Position numbers and translations under genes: made by a program
The notes under the pieces: generated by a model
Databases searched by the model: none
Told to the model about the DNA's origin: nothing
The model's input: only the letters and a program-made list of their open reading frames with translations
Shown: positions 27,355 to 34,624 of the stretch, piece by piece
Layout of the letters: each line of letters opens with the position of its first letter
How positions within the stretch are numbered: the stretch's first letter is position 1
Source of the DNA: Moanibacter sp964542645
GTDB lineage: Bacteria; Verrucomicrobiota; Verrucomicrobiia; Opitutales; UBA2987
Assembly (NCBI GenBank): GCA_964542645.1
Contig: CAZIUG010000006.1
Coordinates: 56,741 to 120,740, forward strand
DNA: 64,000 nt
Direction of reading: 5' to 3'

Positions 27355-28854
27355 TCAATTCAGTCCGAACTGTTTCGCTGTCTCGCCAATAAATAATGCG
27401 ATGGGTTGATTCAAGATTCCGACTGCAATAATAATGAGAGCTGATAATACTAACGGTACAAGCATCAATAGAGGCACCTCGTCGATAATAACAGCCCTTT
27501 TCTCTACGTGCAGATGTTCTGACTCAATCTTGTGAAAAAATGCAGTTTCAATGATCCTAAAAAACAGAACAGCAATCAGCAAACTGGATAGAAGAAGGGC
27601 CCCAACATAAATCCATTGTCCCGACTCGATTCCCCCGCGGATCAGGTACCACTTACTAAAGAATCCACAAGTGGGGGGGATCCCTATCATCGAAAGACCT
27701 CCTACCGTTATTGCGCCCATCGATATCGGCATGGTACGGTAAAGACCAGATAACTGCCGAATCTCAAGATTCCCCAACTTCGATCCGATAACGGCAGCCC
27801 CGAGAAAGAGACATAATGTCATAAAAGCATCGCTCACTACATGATAAATGGATCCTACAAACCCCGCCTCATTCATCATCCAAATGCCTCCCACAATATA
27901 CCCAATCTCCGCAACAATCAAGTAGGTCAGCATACGACGTAGATTCACTTGAATAAAAGCAAGTATTGATCCCGCTAAAATCGCAATCACGGCCATAAAC
28001 ATAACCACTTTGGTCCACCCTAGATGCACGACGATATACTGTGCACCAAAAACTGTGAACATCATTCTTATCATTACGTACACACCGACTTTCGTCATTA
28101 ATGGAGCAATCAGACAACCGGCCGCGCTTGGGGCGAAAAAATAGGCATTCGGGAGCCATCCATGAAGAGGGAAAAATGCCATTTTTATCCAGACTCCAAT
28201 CATGATAAAAATGAAGGAGATCATGATCGTGATGGAACCGTAAAGCCCTCTGGCCTCTATTATCTGCTGAATGTCCACCATGTTAAGGGACCCCGTCTTA
28301 ATAAAGAGATAACCCACCCCAATTAGATAAAAGGAAGCTCCTATCGTTCCCATAATCAGGTAATTAAAGGATGAAAGGGTTGCTTGTTTTCTTCCCATTG
28401 CAATAAGTGCGTAACTGGTTAAGGAAGAGACCTCCATCAGAACATAGAGGTTAAATGTGTCCCCCGTTAGACACATTCCCATTAGGCCAGTGACAAGCAA
28501 CAGATAGAGAATGTAGAATGACGGAAGCTTGTCTGAATTCTCTCGCTCCACCGACTCCTTGGAATATAGAGCGGCCATAAGGGCCACCACCAATATAACG
28601 AGCACGAAAAGAATATTGATAGAATCAATGCGAAACTCGATGCCATAGGGCCGGGGCCAATTTCCCAGAAGATAGATGATCTCCCCATTTTGTACAACGG
28701 TTGACAGTACCGCTAATCCTGTACCCGTCGAAATTGCCAAACTTGCAATTACAATAGGCAGGCAAATTTTTTTCCTCCAAGCCCCAAATAAACTAATCAG
28801 AAATGCCGAGAAAAAGGGAGATAGGAGCGTGATCGCCGGATACTGCTCACTCAT
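27355..28854 (-). CDS. mrpD: Na+/H+ antiporter subunit D (MrpD/MnhD type)
   Basis: The 499-residue protein is the D-type subunit that directly follows the C subunit, as in standard Mrp operons. The ion-path signatures are LMEVSSLTSYALIAMG with the conserved glutamate, WIKMAFFPLHGWLPNAYFFAPSAAG with the conserved lysine, and QVNLRRMLTYLIVAEIGY. About 14 membrane segments are visible. It overlaps the C subunit gene by eight bases. Its likely role is exchange of Na+ or K+ for protons within a hetero-oligomeric complex. Confidence 0.9.
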   Translation of the reverse strand: MSEQYPAITLLSPFFSAFLISLFGAWRKKICLPIVIASLAISTGTGLAVLSTVVQNGEIIYLLGNWPRPYGIEFRIDSINILFVLVILVVALMAALYSKESVERENSDKLPSFYILYLLLVTGLMGMCLTGDTFNLYVLMEVSSLTSYALIAMGRKQATLSSFNYLIMGTIGASFYLIGVGYLFIKTGSLNMVDIQQIIEARGLYGSITIMISFIFIMIGVWIKMAFFPLHGWLPNAYFFAPSAAGCLIAPLMTKVGVYVMIRMMFTVFGAQYIVVHLGWTKVVMFMAVIAILAGSILAFIQVNLRRMLTYLIVAEIGYIVGGIWMMNEAGFVGSIYHVVSDAFMTLCLFLGAAVIGSKLGNLEIRQLSGLYRTMPISMGAITVGGLSMIGIPPTCGFFSKWYLIRGGIESGQWIYVGALLLSSLLIAVLFFRIIETAFFHKIESEHLHVEKRAVIIDEVPLLMLVPLVLSALIIIAVGILNQPIALFIGETAKQFGLN

Positions 28855-29305
28855 CTTCAGAATCTATTCGTGCTAGAATTTCGTTTTCCTCGATTGCTCC
28901 GTATTCTAAATAGATCTTCTGAACAATCGCGAGCCCGACGCCAAGAGTGCTAACGCCGACGACGATCGCGGTCAGCATCAAAACATGAGGCAACGGGTTG
29001 GCATATCTTTTTGCTTCGATGGGACTACCAGTATTTCTCAGAACCCTGGGTTCGTGGTTCTGTGCGGATTGAACGAATTGATTAGCCACCTCATCCTCCA
29101 GAATTGGAATAGTGGCATTATCTTTTACTCCGACTGATACATAAAAGAGGATGATTGCAGTTTGAAAAATAGACATTCCTATGAGCTTTTTGATCAGGTT
29201 CTTTTTCGCAATCATGGCAAAAAGTCCCATCATCATTAGCACTATGTAGACCCAATAATTGAATCGAGCTACAACTGAATCCAACAACTGTTCCCAACCA
29301 TTCAT
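28847..29305 (-). CDS. mrpC: antiporter subunit C (MrpC/MnhC, NuoK-like)
   Basis: The 152-residue protein has three membrane segments in the NuoK/MrpC pattern: YWVYIVLMMMGLFAMIAKKNLIKKLIGM, then IFQTAIILFYVSVGV, then a final helix LPHVLMLTAIVVGVSTLGVGLAI, whose LTAIVVGVS core is diagnostic. A polar insert of about 40 residues separates helices two and three, so the protein is longer than the usual 115. It sits between the B and D subunit genes. Confidence 0.9.
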   Translation of the reverse strand: MNGWEQLLDSVVARFNYWVYIVLMMMGLFAMIAKKNLIKKLIGMSIFQTAIILFYVSVGVKDNATIPILEDEVANQFVQSAQNHEPRVLRNTGSPIEAKRYANPLPHVLMLTAIVVGVSTLGVGLAIVQKIYLEYGAIEENEILARIDSEDE

Positions 29306-29402
29306 ATAGTCCGAAATACCTTGTTCTCAAATCTTACAAATCTCTGTCCTAGATTCGAGGGCAGAAAGAAGATCCAGAAATTCCACAACATCGTTTACTT
29401 AT

Positions 29403-30158
29403 TTAGAGACCATCCTGAAGCCGACCTCTTGATGAGAGATTCGCGAAAATAACAAACATTACGGTCGCAACTGTAAATCCGACTCCAATCTCGACACCGA
29501 GAATACTCAGTGAGCGTGCTTGAATACCAGAAATATGCAGAAGCTTTCCCAAAATCGAGTAATCTAAGAAATTAGATCCGAGGACGAGGCAGAGCAATCC
29601 GATCCCCGCATAAATCAGAACCCCTACCGTCGCAAATAAGACCGCTCGACTCTGAGAAAACCTCCGCAAAGTATAAGGTAGATTCCGGGCTAGCGATAAC
29701 AAGATGAGACTAGAACCAAAAATGATACCACCCTGGAACCCTCCCCCTGGGCTGTAATGTCCATGAGCAACTACGTAAAGGGCAAAAAGTTGAATGACGG
29801 GCACGATCAGTCGCACCGTTGTATCAATGATCAAGTCTTCTGCCGGCACATCCAATTTATCTTGTTCACTGAATAGAGTTTCGGTCTTCTCTCTTTTTCC
29901 TAGAATGGCAAGAATAGCGATTCCGGCAGCAAAGATGACAACTGTTTCAAAAAGAGTGTCGTACCCCCGGTAGTCAGCTAGTACTGCGGTAACAAGGTTC
30001 GGAACAGAAGTTTCTGCAAATGATTCCGTGAGATAATGATTCGAAACACGGTAGCTACTGGCCGGCGACGCCGGATCGCCCCAATCCGGAAAGTCTGAAA
30101 CAGCGAGAATCAGCAAACCGCCAGAAATCAGTGCCGTGATCAATCCGATGAATTTCAA
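29403..30158 (-). CDS. mrpB: MrpB-like subunit fused to an MrpA C-terminal (MbhE-like) domain
   Basis: Residues 1-90 contain NLVTAVLADYRGYDTLFETVVIF, which corresponds to the extreme C-terminal domain of MrpA (MbhE in the membrane-bound hydrogenase). Residues 110-251 are MrpB (MbhF): TVRLIVPVIQLFALYVVAHG followed by HYSPGGGFQGGIIFGSSLIL and LGVEIGVGFTVATVMF. The 251-residue protein therefore fuses two elements that are separate in Mbh and attached differently in Mrp. It overlaps the next gene by four bases. Confidence 0.88.
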   Translation of the reverse strand: MKFIGLITALISGGLLILAVSDFPDWGDPASPASSYRVSNHYLTESFAETSVPNLVTAVLADYRGYDTLFETVVIFAAGIAILAILGKREKTETLFSEQDKLDVPAEDLIIDTTVRLIVPVIQLFALYVVAHGHYSPGGGFQGGIIFGSSLILLSLARNLPYTLRRFSQSRAVLFATVGVLIYAGIGLLCLVLGSNFLDYSILGKLLHISGIQARSLSILGVEIGVGFTVATVMFVIFANLSSRGRLQDGL

Positions 30159-30400
30159 TCCGATGATCTCCTCTCCGTCGAAAAGACCGTAGAGATGAGG
30201 AAAACGGTACTTACGCCCGCTCCCACAGCAGCTTCTGTAAAGGCAACATCAACTGCTCCCATCTCAGCCCACAACAAACAGATTAGAAAGCTATAGGTAC
30301 CCAATACGATAGCTGCTCCAAGCAGATCTTTCAGGCACAGAGTGATACTCGCACTAACAATCATCAAGATGAGAATCACAACGTTAAATTGCCAGATCAT
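30155..30400 (-). CDS. MbhD-like subunit (separate MrpA domain, DUF4040 type)
   Basis: The 81-residue protein has three membrane helices and the sequence LLGAAIVLGTYSFLICLLWAEMGAVDVAFTEAAVGAGVS in two parts; the ADVAFTEA-like core (here VDVAFTEAAVG) is diagnostic of MbhD or the DUF4040 region of MrpA. In canonical Mrp this lies inside the large MrpA protein. Here it is its own gene, overlapping the B and G genes by four bases on each side. Confidence 0.88.
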   Translation of the reverse strand: MIWQFNVVILILMIVSASITLCLKDLLGAAIVLGTYSFLICLLWAEMGAVDVAFTEAAVGAGVSTVFLISTVFSTERRSSD

Positions 30401-30741
30401 GGTTCCTGGCTGTCTTTACTAGATCCCCCTTTTTTCCACGGTTTAATTCCATCATCATAACCAGCTCGCATTAGGGCATGCGTACTAGTCGGGCTCGTGA
30501 TAGCAATGAAACCGCAGATAGCTAGGATTTTTGCTCCTACTAGAAGTCTAGGGAGTGAAAAATCTTGCAGATAGTGGGCAAGAAATCCCAAAAGGATGAG
30601 AAGTGTCGACAGGGTATCTCCTTTTCCTGCCGCATGCATTCTGGTATAGAAATCGGGGAATCGCAATAACCCGACGACAGCTCCTAGGAAAAACAAAAGC
30701 CCCATCAAAATTAGGGTTATACTGACTAATTCTGCTATCAT
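30397..30741 (-). CDS. mrpG: antiporter subunit G (MrpG/MnhG)
   Basis: The 114-residue protein has three membrane helices and the family core GVLRFPD-like sequence, here VVGLLRFPDFYTRMHAAGKGDTLST, which identifies MrpG. The C-terminus is polar and basic. It overlaps mrpF and the MbhD-like gene by four bases each, so stoichiometric translation is likely. Confidence 0.92.
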   Translation of the reverse strand: MIAELVSITLILMGLLFFLGAVVGLLRFPDFYTRMHAAGKGDTLSTLLILLGFLAHYLQDFSLPRLLVGAKILAICGFIAITSPTSTHALMRAGYDDGIKPWKKGGSSKDSQEP

Positions 30742-31058
30742 TCTTGCTCTGAGACATTTGGTGACGCTTCTCGACTACGAGCAATCTTCACCTTTTGGAA
30801 GTACTTTGCCGCCGCCAACGCGGCTATAAAATTCAAAAGAGCATAGGCGAGAGCAAAGTCGATAAACATCTCAACACGCGCGAACAGACTACCGATAATT
30901 ACTAAAATTACGGTCGTCTTGGTTCCAATTAAATTAACCGCTACGATACGATCCAACGCGGTCGGGCCAGATGCCACTCGATAGAATACCGGAATCATTA
31001 GGACAAAAAGAAAAAGACCAGAAAATATAAAGAAGTTGTGCACCCTGCTTATTGTCAA
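30738..31058 (-). CDS. mrpF: antiporter subunit F (MrpF/MnhF)
   Basis: The 106-residue protein has three helices and the MrpF core: FYRVASGPTALDRIVAVNLIGTK and then FIDFALAYALLNFIAALAAAKY. The aspartate in ALDRI is characteristic of the family. It overlaps mrpE and mrpG by four bases each. Confidence 0.92.
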   Translation of the reverse strand: MTISRVHNFFIFSGLFLFVLMIPVFYRVASGPTALDRIVAVNLIGTKTTVILVIIGSLFARVEMFIDFALAYALLNFIAALAAAKYFQKVKIARSREASPNVSEQE

Positions 31059-31546
31059 TTATCACGTTCGAAAACGTTACCAACTCGTTTCTCCATCTCC
31101 CCGCCCACACTAGTTGCCGTCCTCCTACTAATAGCATGAATGAGCAGGTAGTCATCATCAATTTTCACCGTCACTGTTCCTGGTGTCAGGGTAATGGAAT
31201 TGGCTAGAGCGTATCTGGCAAAGTCTGTGCGAAAAGCTATCTTGTGCCGAATGATCTTAGGGTCAATTAACGCAAATCCCTTCGGAGACAGAGCCAACCT
31301 TAAGATATGGATGTTTGCAATAACTACCTGATAGAACAGCCATACCATGTATCCCGGAACCCGCATACCTTCACGTATCCGGGAGGAAAATCGTTTCGAA
31401 GCTTCGGCAAAAAGCAAATCGGAAGAAATTAAACTAACGAAGACGGCCGAGAACAATCCAAGAGCAAGATGAAAGGGGTCAAACAACCCGGATAAAACGA
31501 CCCAAACTAGAAAAAGTATTAAGAAGGAAAAAAAACGAATCTTCAT
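31055..31546 (-). CDS. mrpE: antiporter subunit E (MrpE/MnhE)
   Basis: The 163-residue protein has N-terminal hydrophobic helices and the MrpE C-terminal domain with FARYALANSITLTPGTVTVKID and YLLIHAI. In Mrp operons MrpE stabilises the complex. Here it is the first antiporter gene, 32 bases after yqgE, so the cluster order is E-F-G-(MbhD)-B-C-D-D-x-D. Confidence 0.92.
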   Translation of the reverse strand: MKIRFFSFLILFLVWVVLSGLFDPFHLALGLFSAVFVSLISSDLLFAEASKRFSSRIREGMRVPGYMVWLFYQVVIANIHILRLALSPKGFALIDPKIIRHKIAFRTDFARYALANSITLTPGTVTVKIDDDYLLIHAISRRTATSVGGEMEKRVGNVFERDN

Positions 31547-31578
31547 TTATCCCAAGTTCTATTATCCGCAGCCGATTC

Positions 31579-32151
31579 TCAGTTCATCGATGGATCGATC
31601 GGTGCTCGAGCAAGAAAATCAACCAGGAATTCCATCTCGGGACAGAGATTGTCGAGAATACCCTTCCAGAGATCAATACCTTTTAGAGTTTCTATTAAGG
31701 ATCGATTAATTGGACTGACAATCCAGGTGTCTTGTCCCAGCTCCTCTTCAATCTGCCCTGGTTTCCATCCAGCATACCCAATAAAACCCCGCACTTCCAT
31801 ATTTTGATTCTCTTCAAGTAAAGTCTCTGCTCGGTCAGTGGTAATCGCAAAGTCCCCCCTGAACTCGCCCGAGTCTTCCCATTTCCAAGCTGTAAGGATC
31901 AAGCTTCCCGAATCCACAGGCCCCCCACTGTAAAGCGGCACCTTCCCCAGTGGACTATTGGCAAATTGCTTATTGTAACACCCGAGGGTCGTCCCCAGCG
32001 GACGATTGATCACCACCCCGAGAGCACCTTCTTCATTTGAATGATTGTTAATCAAAATAACCGTCCTTCCAAAGTTGAGATCTCTCAATTTTGGGTGGGC
32101 TACTATGAGAGACCCCGTATGGTTGGCCGGAAATTCACCTAGATCTTTCAT
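31579..32151 (-). CDS. YqgE/AlgH family protein
   Basis: The 190-residue protein matches the YqgE/AlgH family (DUF179): N-terminal GSLIVAHPKLRDLNFGRTVILI, GALGVVINRPLG, and later RGFIGYAGWKPGQIEEELGQDTWIV. Function is unsettled; alginate-regulator naming comes from Pseudomonas. It is the first gene of the minus-strand transcript that continues into the antiporter cluster after a 32-base gap. The start ATG faces the divergent rhomboid gene. Confidence 0.9.
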   Translation of the reverse strand: MKDLGEFPANHTGSLIVAHPKLRDLNFGRTVILINNHSNEEGALGVVINRPLGTTLGCYNKQFANSPLGKVPLYSGGPVDSGSLILTAWKWEDSGEFRGDFAITTDRAETLLEENQNMEVRGFIGYAGWKPGQIEEELGQDTWIVSPINRSLIETLKGIDLWKGILDNLCPEMEFLVDFLARAPIDPSMN

Positions 32152-32327
32152 CGTTTCAGACTACCTTATTTTTTAACCTTTCAGGAAACGCCGCCTAGTT
32201 TACTACTTTTAGATTATAAGCGAATAGATTCTGGGAATTACTGTATGAAACGCAACTTCACAAAACATCTGATTGGACTTTGCTAATCTTAGACTTTACC
32301 AACCATATTCAATGGACCTTTCTTCAA

Positions 32328-32894
32328 ATGAGTAGATCCCACATTGATTACAACGCTCCCTTAGTTCTCTCGTTCACCCTAGCCTGTGGTGCCATCTTTG
32401 TCCTGGACCGACTCGTCCATGGATGGCTCATTTTAAATTTCTTCTCTATAAGCCGTCCCTTTTCCTTTCTCGATCCCATCTCTTACCTGACCCTAGTCTC
32501 TCACGTATTCGGTCACGCTACACCTGAACATCTCATTCTTAATCTCTCAATTATTCTCCTGGTCGGCCCCATTTTAGAAGAAAAATACGGGACCCAGTCG
32601 TTACTAACCATGTGCCTTGTGACCGCGCTCATCACCGGAATCCTAAACAACCTCCTTTTTAGCACAGGTCTTTTGGGCGCCAGCGGACTAGCCTTCATGT
32701 TCATCGTCCTCAGCTCTTTTGCAAACGCCAAGGCTGGAACCATTCCTCTCACCTTCATCCTGGTTGCCCTCATTTATGTCGGCAACGAGTTTTTCCAAGC
32801 ATTTCAGGAAAATAACATCTCCGAATTCGCCCATATTCTTGGAGGTGTCTGCGGCAGCATCTTCGGTTACTACCGCAACCGTGGTGGAACCTAG
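32328..32894 (+). CDS. rhomboid-family intramembrane serine protease
   Basis: The product of 188 residues from ATG 32328 has six hydrophobic segments and the rhomboid catalytic pair: serine in GLLGASGLAFMFI and histidine in FAHILGGVCGSIFGY. The conserved early histidine region HVFGHATPEHLILNLSIILLV matches the family HxxxN pattern. It would cleave membrane proteins within the bilayer; the substrate is unknown. The frame extends to TTG 32280, but no clear ribosome-binding site supports either start. Confidence 0.85.
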   Translation: MSRSHIDYNAPLVLSFTLACGAIFVLDRLVHGWLILNFFSISRPFSFLDPISYLTLVSHVFGHATPEHLILNLSIILLVGPILEEKYGTQSLLTMCLVTALITGILNNLLFSTGLLGASGLAFMFIVLSSFANAKAGTIPLTFILVALIYVGNEFFQAFQENNISEFAHILGGVCGSIFGYYRNRGGT

Positions 32895-33054
32895 TCCATT
32901 ACCAAATGCGCAATCCATTAAGTATTCTCACTATCAAGACAATCGCTAGTACTCTCAAAGCAATTAGTCTTTTCTTCTTTTTCACTCAGACGCCCAAGCA
33001 CTGGGACCTACAATCCCCTAAGTGAGTTGGATGTATCCACCCTTACTAGACAAG

Positions 33055-33525
33055 TTAACGCCTTCGTAATACGCGTTCTGCGTCCCGCATCTCCGCCTTT
33101 TTCCTCAACTCCTCCCTCTTGTCACCATGCTTCTTTCCGACGCAAACAGCGATTTCCACTTTGATCAGGGCTTTTTTTAAGTATAGTCGGGAAGGCACCA
33201 AAGCCTTTCCTCCGCTCCGAATCTCCTTTCTCAATTCTTCGATTTCGCGTCTGTGGAGAAGAAGCTCCCTAGGACGATAAGGATCGTGGTTGTCTTCGGT
33301 AGCAAAGTCGTACTGGGCAATGTGAGCATGATAAAGAACAACTTTCCCCTTCTCGATGCGAATGAAAGCATCATTAATCTGTGCCTGTCCTCTTCGAATC
33401 GACTTTACTTCTGCGCCTGTCAGTACGATCCCTACCTCAACTCTGTCCCCGACAAGGTAGTCACGCCGAAGTTTACGGTTTCGGATCTCGGTGTATCGCT
33501 CGCCCTTGTTCTGAGCAACGTTCAT
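33055..33525 (-). CDS. smpB: SsrA-binding protein
   Basis: SmpB binds tmRNA and delivers it to stalled ribosomes. The 156-residue protein is typical: N-terminal NRKLRRDYLV, LTGAEVKSIRRGQAQINDAF, AHIAQYDFA, DPYRPRELLLHRREI and ending in a basic tail with GKKHGDKREELRKKAE. The tmRNA gene ssrA was not found in the window. It lies about 130 bases downstream of rpoZ in the same direction. Confidence 0.97.
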   Translation of the reverse strand: MNVAQNKGERYTEIRNRKLRRDYLVGDRVEVGIVLTGAEVKSIRRGQAQINDAFIRIEKGKVVLYHAHIAQYDFATEDNHDPYRPRELLLHRREIEELRKEIRSGGKALVPSRLYLKKALIKVEIAVCVGKKHGDKREELRKKAEMRDAERVLRRR

Positions 33526-33656
33526 GGCTTAGCATCTTGAAGAAGCCACCAGGTATTGCAGGCTAAATAGAATTCAAGAGAAAGGGTCTTGTCGTATCAT
33601 GGACTACGCGGCAATTGAATGTAGATCTCCAAGTCAAGGTGTGTAGGTTCGAAACC

Positions 33657-33878
33657 TCACTCCTCTTCCTCTTCTGAATCCGAATCGTAGAGATCGAAAT
33701 CGATCTTGCCTTCAATAACCTCACGGAGGGCAATATCTTCTGGATTCAACCTTTCCAAAGACTCAACCAAAGGCCTTTGGCCGAACTTTAGCTGTTTCAC
33801 ACGTCTCGACACAACGTTGATCAGAACATTAGGATCCGGAATGATCTTCTGTGCTTCCTGTATATAGTCGTCTCTCAA
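33657..33878 (-). CDS. rpoZ: RNA polymerase omega subunit
   Basis: The omega subunit helps RNA polymerase assembly. The recognisable parts are PNVLINVVSRRVKQLKFGQRPLVE and ALREVIEGKIDF. A TTG at 33878 (LRDDYIQEAQ) with GGGAG seven bases upstream is the best start and gives 73 residues; the longer frame to ATG 33926 adds a non-conserved segment. The C-terminus is a run of acidic residues (SDSEEEEE). Confidence 0.85.
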   Translation of the reverse strand: MRDDYIQEAQKIIPDPNVLINVVSRRVKQLKFGQRPLVESLERLNPEDIALREVIEGKIDFDLYDSDSEEEEE

Positions 33879-34055
33879 TGTAGCGCTCCCGGTTTGAGAT
33901 GGAATGGGAAATAAGCTGATTAGCAAAATGTCTGGGCCGGAACCACTTTCCTGTCCGACTCAGCAATCGCCAAAAAACGGAAAACCCGCCACAGTGGATC
34001 TTTTATCCCCGAATTTCAATCGGAATTTTAGAAGTTTTTTAACACTATTAAAAAT

Positions 34056-34373
34056 ATGAGCAACTTGCGAATCGGTATCACAACCACTGAAACATTTTTA
34101 GATGCGGAAAAATTGGCTTCTGCTGCTGTAGAAAGGCGGCTTGCTGCTTGCGCCCAAATTGACGGCCCCATAACTTCGATTTATTACTGGGATGGCGAAA
34201 TCCAGTCGGACAAGGAATTTCGAATCCTCCTCAAATATCCAGACGAACGTTCCGTAGATCTGCAAGATTGGATCCTCGCTGAACATCCCTACGAAACTCC
34301 TGAGTGGGTTATAATTGACCCCGAATTCGTATCCAAAGAATATGAAAAGTGGGTTTTCCAGGTGTGTAGGTAG
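34056..34373 (+). CDS. cutA: divalent-cation tolerance protein CutA
   Basis: The 105-residue protein follows the CutA1 pattern: GITTTETFLDAEKLASAAVERRLAACAQI in two parts, then SIYYWDGEIQSDKEFRILLKY and HPYETPEWV. CutA forms stable trimers; a copper-tolerance role was proposed in Escherichia coli but its function is debated. It is divergent from rpoZ, with about 180 bases between the starts. Confidence 0.95.
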   Translation: MSNLRIGITTTETFLDAEKLASAAVERRLAACAQIDGPITSIYYWDGEIQSDKEFRILLKYPDERSVDLQDWILAEHPYETPEWVIIDPEFVSKEYEKWVFQVCR

Positions 34374-34460
34374 CTTGTTATCAACTATTTTATAATCGAG
34401 ATGGTTTAATTTCCTCCTTGAATCCCATCGTAAAATCTCTCTAACTCGCCCCTTTTCAAA

Positions 34461-34619
34461 ATGTCTCAGCATAATAGTTTTAAGAAATCAGGAGGTACCT
34501 CAAAGAAACGGAGGAACGTCCTGAAACGTTTCGAACGTATTGCCCTTCTTAGAAAACGCAGCCAGTGGAAAGAAGGGGACTCCGTCTTCTCCCTCCGAAA
34601 AACCAAGCCAGAGGAATAA
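34461..34619 (+). CDS. small basic protein of the PVC signature type (52 aa)
   Basis: A 52-codon gene from ATG 34461 encodes MSQHNSFKKSGGTSKKRRNV, then LKRFERIALLRKRSQWKEGD, ending in SLRKTKPEE. This is a very basic small protein shared among Planctomycetes, Verrucomicrobia and Chlamydiae, reported as a signature of the PVC superphylum and thought to be housekeeping. The function is not established. It is too short for usual ORF cut-offs. It lies between cutA and ftsH, ending five bases before the ftsH stop on the other strand. Confidence 0.85.
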   Translation: MSQHNSFKKSGGTSKKRRNVLKRFERIALLRKRSQWKEGDSVFSLRKTKPEE

Positions 34620-34624
34620 GAATG

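Noticed and set aside
33590..33660. tRNA-Trp-like fragment (CTCCAAGT with a GGTTCGAAAC T-loop)
   Set aside because: The T-stem has two mismatches, no matching acceptor strand exists and the 3' part would overlap the rpoZ stop. At most a chance resemblance.
34098..34472. 124-codon minus-strand frame over cutA
   Set aside because: Shadow of the clear cutA gene.
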